From: Agrilutibacter niabensis
GTDB taxonomy: Bacteria > Pseudomonadota > Gammaproteobacteria > Xanthomonadales > Xanthomonadaceae
Assembly: GCF_042657165.1 (NCBI RefSeq)
Contig: NZ_JBHSNJ010000012.1
Span: 992,001 to 1,056,000 of the forward strand
Direction of reading: 5' to 3'
DNA length: 64,000 nucleotides
Shown: positions 57,484 to 64,000 of the stretch, piece by piece
Layout: each line of letters starts with the position of its first letter
Position numbering within the stretch: position 1 is the stretch's first letter
Notes under the pieces: model-generated
Databases searched by the model: none
What the model saw: only the letters and a program-made list of their open reading frames with translations
What the model was told of the DNA's origin: nothing
Program-made: the position numbers and the translations under genes

Positions 57484-58941
57484 ATGCTGCGTATCCAGGC
57501 TGAAGCGCTGACCTACGACGACGTTTCGCTCGTCCCTGCGCATTCTTCCGTCCTGCCCAAGGACGTTTCGCTCTCCACGCGCCTTACCCGCAACCTGACC
57601 CTGCGCCTGCCGATCGCATCGGCGGCGATGGATACCGTCAGCGAGGCCCGCCTCGCCATCGCGATGGCGCAGCTGGGAGGCATCAGCATCCTGCACAAGA
57701 ACATGAGCCTGGAAGCGCAGGCCGCCCAGGTCGCGCACGTCAAGAAGTTCGAAGCCGGCGTGATCAAGGAGCCGTTCACTGTCGGCCCCGAGGCCACGAT
57801 CGGCGACGTGCTCAAGCTCACCCGCGCGCGCAACATCTCCGGCGTGCCGGTGGTCGACGGCGGCCAGCTGATCGGCATCGTCACCAGCCGCGACATGCGC
57901 TTCGAGGCCAAGCTCGACGATCCGGTCCGCCACATCATGACCAAGAAGGATCGCCTCGTGACCGTGCGCGAAGGCGCCAGCGACGAGGAAGTGGTGCAAC
58001 TCCTGCACAAGCACCGCATCGAGAAGGTGCTGGTGGTCAACGACGGTTTCGAGTTGAAGGGCCTGATCACCGTCAAGGACATCCAGAAGAAATCCGACAA
58101 TCCCAATGCCGCCTACGACAGCAGCGAGCGCCTGCTGGTCGGCGCGGCCGTGGGCGTGGGCGGCGATACCGAAGCGCGCATCGAAGCACTCGCGGCCGCC
58201 GGTGTCGACGTGATCGTGGTCGATACCGCCCACGGCCACTCCCAGGGCGTGCTCGATCGCGTGAAATGGGCGAAGAAGCATTTCCCGCAGTTGCAGGTCA
58301 TCGGCGGCAACATCGTCACCGGTGATGCCGGGCTTGCCCTGATGGACCATGGCGCCGATGCCGTGAAGGTCGGCGTGGGCCCCGGATCGATCTGCACCAC
58401 CCGAATCGTTGCCGGCGTGGGCGTGCCGCAGATCACCGCGATCGACATGGTCGCCGAGGCATTGCAGGACCGCATTCCGCTGATCGCCGACGGTGGCATC
58501 CGCTACTCGGGCGACATCGGCAAGGCGATCGTCGCGGGCGCGTCGACGGTGATGATCGGCGGCCTGTTCGCCGGCACCGAGGAAGCGCCGGGCGAAGTCG
58601 AACTGTTCCAGGGTCGCAGCTACAAGAGCTACCGCGGCATGGGTTCGCTGGGTGCGATGGAGCAGGGCTCCAAGGACCGCTACTTCCAGGATGCGAGCGA
58701 CGCCGACAAGCTGGTGCCGGAAGGCATCGAAGGCCGCGTCCCGTATCGCGGTCCGCTGCGGGGGGTCGTCCACCAGCTCGCCGGCGGCCTGCGTGCGACG
58801 ATGGGCTACGTCGGCTGCGCGACAATCGAGGAAATGCGCAAGAAGCCCAGCTTCGTGCGCGTGACGAGCGCCGGCACGCGCGAGAGCCACGTCCACGACG
58901 TGCAGATCACCAAGGAACCGCCGAACTACCGCGCCGGTTGA
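57484..58941 (+). CDS. guaB: IMP dehydrogenase
   Basis: First committed step of GMP synthesis (485 residues). The catalytic domain is a TIM barrel with active-site C304 in GPGSICTTRIVAGVG, split by a CBS-domain pair (about 95-210; NISGVPVVDGGQLIGIVTS and HRIEKVLVVNDGFELKGL). The C-terminal GRSYKSYRGMGSLGAM is conserved. The start MLRIQAEALTYDDVSLVP is the family start. It is followed by guaA, as usual. Confidence 0.97.
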   Translation: MLRIQAEALTYDDVSLVPAHSSVLPKDVSLSTRLTRNLTLRLPIASAAMDTVSEARLAIAMAQLGGISILHKNMSLEAQAAQVAHVKKFEAGVIKEPFTVGPEATIGDVLKLTRARNISGVPVVDGGQLIGIVTSRDMRFEAKLDDPVRHIMTKKDRLVTVREGASDEEVVQLLHKHRIEKVLVVNDGFELKGLITVKDIQKKSDNPNAAYDSSERLLVGAAVGVGGDTEARIEALAAAGVDVIVVDTAHGHSQGVLDRVKWAKKHFPQLQVIGGNIVTGDAGLALMDHGADAVKVGVGPGSICTTRIVAGVGVPQITAIDMVAEALQDRIPLIADGGIRYSGDIGKAIVAGASTVMIGGLFAGTEEAPGEVELFQGRSYKSYRGMGSLGAMEQGSKDRYFQDASDADKLVPEGIEGRVPYRGPLRGVVHQLAGGLRATMGYVGCATIEEMRKKPSFVRVTSAGTRESHVHDVQITKEPPNYRAG

Positions 58942-58951
58942 GCATGCCGAG

Positions 58952-58975
58952 GAAGGGAGACGTTAGTTTCCCTTC
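58952..58975 (+). terminator. Hairpin between guaB and guaA
   Basis: The 7-bp stem GAAGGGA / TCCCTTC, with a 10-base loop and followed by TTCGTTTC, lies 10 bases after the guaB stop. It is weak and may only reduce read-through. Confidence 0.45.
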
Positions 58976-59013
58976 TTCGTTTCAAGCCTTCGATTTTCGT
59001 AACGCCGAGCCCC

Positions 59014-60582
59014 ATGACGACCAACATCCATAGCGACAAGATCCTGATCCTCGACTTCGGCGCGCAGTACACGCAGTTGATCGCCCGCCGCATCCGCGAA
59101 ATCGGCGTTTACTGCGAAGTCTGGGCGTGGGACCACGATCCGGCCGAGATCGCCAGGTACGGCGCCAAGGGCATCATCCTGTCGGGCGGACCGGAATCGA
59201 CCACCGAATTCGGCGCACCGGCGGCGCCGCAGGAAGTCTTCGACAGCGGCCTGCCGATCCTCGGCATCTGCTATGGCATGCAGACGCTGGCCGCGCAGCT
59301 GGGTGGTGCCACCGAGGCGGCCGATGCACGCGAATTCGGCCATGCCGAAGTCGAACTGGTCGCGCACGATGCGCTGCTCGGCGGGCTGAGCGACCACGAC
59401 GGCGAGCCGCGCATCGACGTGTGGATGAGCCACGGCGACCACGTTGCCAAGGCCCCGCCCGGCTGGACGATCACCGCGGTCACCGATCGCATCCCCGTCG
59501 CCGCGATGGCGAACGAGGAGAAGCGCTGGTACGGCGTGCAGTTCCATCCCGAGGTCACGCATACCAAGCAGGGCCAGGCGCTGCTGCGGCGCTTCGCCGT
59601 AGAGATCTGTGGCTGCCAGACGCTGTGGACCGCGGCCAACATCATCGAAGACCAGATCGAGCGCGTCCGCGAACAGGTCGGTTCGGACGAGGTGATCCTC
59701 GGTCTGTCCGGCGGCGTCGATTCGTCCGTGGTGGCCGCGCTGTTGCACAAGGCGATCGGCACGCAGCTCACATGCGTCTTCGTCGACACCGGCCTGTTGC
59801 GCTGGAACGAGGGCGACCACGTGATGGCGATGTTCGCCGAGCACATGGGCGTCAAGGTCATCCGCGTCAATGCGGCCGATCGCTACTTCGCCAAGCTCAA
59901 GGGCGTCGACGATCCGGAAGCCAAGCGCAAGATCATCGGCAACCTCTTCATCGAGATCTTCGACGAGGAGTCGGCCAGGCTGGCCAATGCGAAGTGGCTG
60001 GCGCAGGGCACGATCTACCCGGACGTGATCGAATCGGCCGGCAGCAAGACCGGCAAGGCCCACGTCATCAAGAGCCACCACAACGTCGGTGGCCTGCCCG
60101 AAAACATGAAGCTCAAGCTGGTGGAACCACTGCGTGAGCTGTTCAAGGATGAGGTCCGCCGCCTCGGCGTCGAGCTCGGCCTGCCGCGTGAGATGGTCTA
60201 CCGCCATCCCTTCCCGGGCCCCGGCCTGGGCGTGCGCATCCTGGGTGAAGTGAAGCGCGAGCACGCCGAACTGCTGGCCAAGGCCGACCACATCTTCATC
60301 GACGAGCTGCGCAAGTCGGGCTGGTACGACAAGACCAGCCAGGCGTTCGCCGTTTTCCTGCCGGTGAAGTCGGTAGGCGTCGTCGGGGACGCACGCGCCT
60401 ACGAGTGGGTGATCGCGTTGCGCGCCGTCGAGACCATCGACTTCATGACCGCGCACTGGGCACACCTGCCGTACGAGCTGCTCGGCACGGTGTCGAATCG
60501 CATCATCAACGAACTGCGCGGCGTTTCGCGCGTGGTCTACGACATCAGCGGCAAGCCGCCGGCGACGATCGAGTGGGAATGA
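59014..60582 (+). CDS. guaA: GMP synthase (glutamine-hydrolysing)
   Basis: XMP to GMP amination (522 residues). It has a glutamine amidotransferase domain (C86 in LGICYGMQTLAAQLGG, His in GVQFHPEVTHT) and an ATP-pyrophosphatase domain (VILGLSGGVDSSVVAALLHK, the P-loop) plus the C-terminal dimerisation domain with HPFPGPGLGVRILGE. The last bases overlap the next gene's ATG. Confidence 0.97.
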   Translation: MTTNIHSDKILILDFGAQYTQLIARRIREIGVYCEVWAWDHDPAEIARYGAKGIILSGGPESTTEFGAPAAPQEVFDSGLPILGICYGMQTLAAQLGGATEAADAREFGHAEVELVAHDALLGGLSDHDGEPRIDVWMSHGDHVAKAPPGWTITAVTDRIPVAAMANEEKRWYGVQFHPEVTHTKQGQALLRRFAVEICGCQTLWTAANIIEDQIERVREQVGSDEVILGLSGGVDSSVVAALLHKAIGTQLTCVFVDTGLLRWNEGDHVMAMFAEHMGVKVIRVNAADRYFAKLKGVDDPEAKRKIIGNLFIEIFDEESARLANAKWLAQGTIYPDVIESAGSKTGKAHVIKSHHNVGGLPENMKLKLVEPLRELFKDEVRRLGVELGLPREMVYRHPFPGPGLGVRILGEVKREHAELLAKADHIFIDELRKSGWYDKTSQAFAVFLPVKSVGVVGDARAYEWVIALRAVETIDFMTAHWAHLPYELLGTVSNRIINELRGVSRVVYDISGKPPATIEWE

Positions 60583-61055
60583 GAGGGGCATCCGACGAAC
60601 GCTGGATGCGCCACGCCCTCGATCTCGCCCACCGCGCGCAGCACGAGGATGACGAGATCCCGGTGGGCGCGGTGGTCGTGTCCGCCGAAGGCGAGCTTCT
60701 TGGTGAGGGCTGGAACCGCAACATAACCGAAAGCGATCCGACCGCGCACGCCGAAGTGGTGGCGATGCGCGCTGCGGGCGGCAAGCTCAGCAATTACCGA
60801 CTGCTGGGCGCGACGCTCTATGTGACGCTCGAGCCTTGCGCGATGTGCGCGATGGCCATGGTCCACGCACGCATCGGCCGCGTGGTTTACGGGGCGAGCG
60901 ATCCGAAGACGGGTGCAGCCGGCAGCGTGTTCGACCTGCTCTCCGACCCGCGCCACAACCACCGCGTGGAAGTCCAAGGCGGCGTGCTGGCGGAAGAAGC
61001 CAGCCAACGGCTCACCAACTATTTCCGGGCCAAGCGGGGCAAGCCGCTGGTGTAG
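60579..61055 (+). CDS. tadA: tRNA-specific adenosine deaminase
   Basis: Makes inosine at position 34 of tRNA-Arg (158 residues). Zinc ligands and the catalytic Glu are visible in PTAHAEVVAMRAA (HAE) and LEPCAMCAMAMVHARIG (PCxxC). I chose the ATG that overlaps the guaA stop (ATGA). The longer frame is antisense-like to guaA and is rejected. It is coupled to guaA. Confidence 0.95.
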   Translation: MRGASDERWMRHALDLAHRAQHEDDEIPVGAVVVSAEGELLGEGWNRNITESDPTAHAEVVAMRAAGGKLSNYRLLGATLYVTLEPCAMCAMAMVHARIGRVVYGASDPKTGAAGSVFDLLSDPRHNHRVEVQGGVLAEEASQRLTNYFRAKRGKPLV

Positions 61056-61060
61056 GGCGG

Positions 61061-61079
61061 GGCGCAAGCCGATTGCGCC
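61061..61079. terminator. Weak hairpin between tadA and the DUF2721 gene
   Basis: The perfect 7-bp stem GGCGCAA / TTGCGCC with a 5-base loop lies between convergent genes. It lacks a clear T-run, so termination is only likely. Confidence 0.4.
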
Positions 61080-61088
61080 AGGGAGAAT

Positions 61089-61553
61089 TCAACTCCGCTT
61101 GCGGAACAGCTCGTGGTCAAGTTCCTCGTCGAAGCTGCGCACCGACAGGCTCACTTCCATCCCCAGCGCCAGGCTGGCGAGCAGCAGGAAAGACACGCCG
61201 AGTATCGCCAGCGCGGTGGGCAGGACTCCCAGCCGGAATCCGAGGAAGGCGTCGATCGCGAGCGCCAGGCTGGTCCCCACGAAGGCACCCAGGCCGGCGT
61301 AGAGCAGCTGGCAGGCGCGCAGCACAAGTTGTGCGCGTTGGCGATGACGAAGGATCTGCAGGTCGCGTTCCGCCCTGTCCGGCGCGGCTTCCTCCCACGC
61401 CACGATCAAGGCGCGCAGCCGATCCACCACCCGGGCGAGGCGTGCATTGGCCGACACCAGCAGCGACCCGGTGGCCGCCATCAGCAGCGCCGGTGCGAGC
61501 ATCGAGGTAAGGATGGCGTAATGGCCGGGCGAGTTTGGATCGAGCAGCTGCAT
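61089..61553 (-). CDS. DUF2721 membrane protein
   Basis: Inner-membrane protein of 154 residues with three hydrophobic segments: ILTSMLAPALLMAATGSLLV, LLYAGLGAFVGTSLALAIDAF and LPTALAILGVSFLLLASLAL. Between the first two is the charged segment NARLARVVDRLRALI, typical of the DUF2721 family. Function unknown. It is convergent with tadA and divergent from orn. Confidence 0.8.
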   Translation of the reverse strand: MQLLDPNSPGHYAILTSMLAPALLMAATGSLLVSANARLARVVDRLRALIVAWEEAAPDRAERDLQILRHRQRAQLVLRACQLLYAGLGAFVGTSLALAIDAFLGFRLGVLPTALAILGVSFLLLASLALGMEVSLSVRSFDEELDHELFRKRS

Positions 61554-61578
61554 GCGGAGTACTCCGGGCGGGCTGGGC

Positions 61579-61584
61579 TATGAT
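61579..61584 (+). promoter_or_regulatory. -10 element for orn
   Basis: TATGAT lies 28 bases before the orn ATG. The -35 is not clear. Confidence 0.4.
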
Positions 61585-61612
61585 GCGACGTCCCGTCGAA
61601 CAGTGCGAGCGC

Positions 61613-62185
61613 ATGGCTGCCAATTCGCAGAAAGAACAACGACTGATCTGGATCGACCTCGAAATGACGGGGCTCGATACCGACAATGACTCCATCCTCG
61701 AGATAGCGACCGTCGTGACCGACGCGCAGCTCGAAATCCTCGCCGAGGGCCCCGAGCTCGCCATCAGCCATCCGCTGGTACGGCTCGAAGCGATGGATGA
61801 GTGGAACCGCAACCAGCACCGCAAGTCCGGCCTGTGGCAGCGCGTGCTGGAGCAGGGCGTTTCGATGGCGGAGGCCGAGCAGCGCACGCTCGACTTCCTG
61901 GCGCTATGGGTGCCGGCCAACTGTTCGCCGATCTGCGGGAACTCGATCTGCCAGGACCGCCGCTTCCTGTACCGCTGCATGCCGCGCCTGGAGAAGCATT
62001 TCCATTACCGCAACCTCGACGTGAGCACGATCAAGGAACTCGCACGCCGCTGGGCGCCGGACATCCTCAATGGCGTACGCAAGGATGCCAAGCACACCGC
62101 GCTCAGCGACATCCACGATTCCATCGCCGAGTTGCGGCACTACCGCGCCGCGATGGGCAAATTGTCGGGATTGCCAACAGGTTGA
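61613..62185 (+). CDS. orn: Oligoribonuclease
   Basis: DEDDh 3'-5' exonuclease of 190 residues that degrades 2-5 nt RNAs and pGpG. The catalytic residues are in LIWIDLEMTGLDTDND (D, E), SICQDRRFLYRCMP (D) and AKHTALSDIHDSIAEL (H, D). I start it at MAANSQKEQRLIWIDLE, the family start. Its loss is usually lethal or severe in gammaproteobacteria. Confidence 0.96.
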   Translation: MAANSQKEQRLIWIDLEMTGLDTDNDSILEIATVVTDAQLEILAEGPELAISHPLVRLEAMDEWNRNQHRKSGLWQRVLEQGVSMAEAEQRTLDFLALWVPANCSPICGNSICQDRRFLYRCMPRLEKHFHYRNLDVSTIKELARRWAPDILNGVRKDAKHTALSDIHDSIAELRHYRAAMGKLSGLPTG

Positions 62186-62215
62186 TGGCGCCATCGCGCC
62201 GCGCGAAGCGGCCGC

Positions 62216-63094
62216 TCAGCGGGTGAACGCTTCGCCGATGCTGGTGCGCGCGCCCTCGGCGTTGCGGACGAACAGGTGCATGTCCTGTTGCGGGTATGGG
62301 ATGTGGATGCCGTTGGCGTCGAATGCCTTCTTGATCCGCTCCAGCAATGCGCACTTCACGGCAAACCAGTCGTCATTGTCCACATGGCAACGAATGCCCA
62401 AGTTGACGCTGCTCGCTGCCAGATCGTAGACGAGCACGTCCGGGGACGGCTCGGCCAGTACACGGGGGTCCGCGTGCATTACATCCAGGGCGGCCTGGCG
62501 CGCCGCATCGATGTTGTCGCCATAGTCGATTCCGATCACGAGTTCCACCCGTCGCATCGTCCCAGGGGAGCGATTGATGATGGGGGCGGCTGTAATCAGG
62601 CTGTTGGGTAGCGAGACCGTCTGGTTGTCGGCACCGCGAAGGCGCGTCTGGAAGATCGTGATCGTCTCCACCTTGCCGGTCTGTGCCGCAATCTCGACCA
62701 CGTCACCGACCCGGAACGGCTTGAGGGTCACCAGCATCACGCCGGATGCCACATTGGAGAGCGAGTCCTTCAGTGCGAGACCGACGGCGAGTCCAGCCGC
62801 GCCCAGCACCGCGAACATCGAGGCAGGTTGCACACCGAAGAAGAGCTGCAGGATGGCCAGCGCCAGTACGACCAGCAACAGGACGTAGGCCAGACGGGCG
62901 AGGAACTGTGCCGCCGTGGCTTCGACCTGCGCCGTGGCGAGTGCGCGCGAAGCGAGTCTCGCCGTCCACTTCGCCATGCGCGCGCCGAGGTATAACGCGA
63001 CCATTGCGCCGGCAAGACGCAGGCCGACGCTTAAGGCGATTTCCGACCAGTTGTCGGCTTGGGTGATGTCACCTAGCGGCTCGAATAGGTTCAA
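62216..63094 (-). CDS. MscS-family mechanosensitive channel
   Basis: Small-conductance channel of 292 residues. There are three N-terminal hydrophobic segments (residues about 18-115), the last with the Gly/Ala-rich pore helix FAVLGAAGLAVGLALKDSLS and the kink near NVASGVMLV. The cytoplasmic beta and alpha/beta domains follow (FRVGDVVEI, LPNSLITAAPIINRS). The start is TTG, supported by AGGAG seven bases upstream; the first in-frame ATG would cut into the first helix. Length matches E. coli MscS (286). Confidence 0.92.
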   Translation of the reverse strand: MNLFEPLGDITQADNWSEIALSVGLRLAGAMVALYLGARMAKWTARLASRALATAQVEATAAQFLARLAYVLLLVVLALAILQLFFGVQPASMFAVLGAAGLAVGLALKDSLSNVASGVMLVTLKPFRVGDVVEIAAQTGKVETITIFQTRLRGADNQTVSLPNSLITAAPIINRSPGTMRRVELVIGIDYGDNIDAARQAALDVMHADPRVLAEPSPDVLVYDLAASSVNLGIRCHVDNDDWFAVKCALLERIKKAFDANGIHIPYPQQDMHLFVRNAEGARTSIGEAFTR

Positions 63095-63152
63095 GTCAGA
63101 CTCCTGGCGCAGCCTGCACCGGGCATCGCGAAGGTGGAGGGCGGCCGGCGTT

Positions 63153-64000
<848 letters not shown>

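Overview
The window is 64 kb of GC-rich, gene-dense bacterial chromosome. Protein content and gene order point to a gammaproteobacterium of the Xanthomonadaceae/Lysobacteraceae, probably Lysobacter- or Luteimonas-like. The evidence is lapA-lapB-GT4-WbpM-galU downstream of ihfB, nfuA followed by a long 'transmembrane repetitive' protein, N-terminal-rhodanese MoeB, paired RND permeases and DUF2272. The genus cannot be fixed from sequence reading alone. No rRNA, tRNA, CRISPR array, insertion sequence or prophage was recognised; this is mostly core chromosome.

Layout. 1-2.5 kb: the end of an ABC1/UbiB-family kinase gene, then about 1 kb of gene debris that includes a short remnant of an RND membrane-fusion-protein gene. 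2.5-6.8 kb: JmjC-like cupin, coniferyl-aldehyde-type dehydrogenase, M28 peptidase lipoprotein and a GacA-type response regulator. 6.8-12.4 kb: RNase E and RluC, divergent across a long structured leader, then a TonB-C-like lipoprotein and pterin dehydratase. 12.5-16 kb: nfuA with a partial duplication of its own start, a Pro/Ala-rich membrane protein and two small c-type cytochromes. 16.3-24.1 kb: an RND efflux operon with one adaptor and two non-identical permeases. 24.1-30 kb: TraB-family protein, hydrolase/TetR pair, agmatine-to-putrescine genes aguA-aguB, a small exported protein and L36. 30-38.5 kb: cmk, rpsA, ihfB, lapA, lapB, a WecA-like transferase, a WbpM-like dehydratase and galU, giving envelope polysaccharide/LPS synthesis coupled to translation genes. 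38.5-44 kb: a membrane protein, a frameshifted csaA, thiolase plus a FadN-type beta-oxidation protein, and a PsrA-like TetR regulator. 44-51 kb: ndk, rlmN, pilW, rodZ, yfgM, bamB, der. 51-56.5 kb: molybdenum cofactor genes mobA-moeA-moeB, an exported DUF2272 protein, a zinc ribbon, a hydrolase and DUF1244. 56.5-64 kb: folD, guaB, guaA, tadA, a DUF2721 membrane protein, orn, an MscS channel and the end of ppsA.

Themes. Many neighbours overlap by 1-14 bases (ATGA or TGATG junctions), which suggests translational coupling. Three start codons (cmk, moeB and the short ORF before nfuA) lie exactly six bases after a good -10 hexamer, which suggests leaderless mRNAs. Several palindromes sit where operators should be: before the hydrolase-associated TetR gene, before fadN and before the PsrA-like gene. 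I did not find a clear new multi-gene system. The best second-look items are the nfuA 5' duplication, the asymmetric RND pair with its 17-codon bridging ORF, the promoter-plus-terminator before ndk, the frameshifted csaA and the leaderless pattern.
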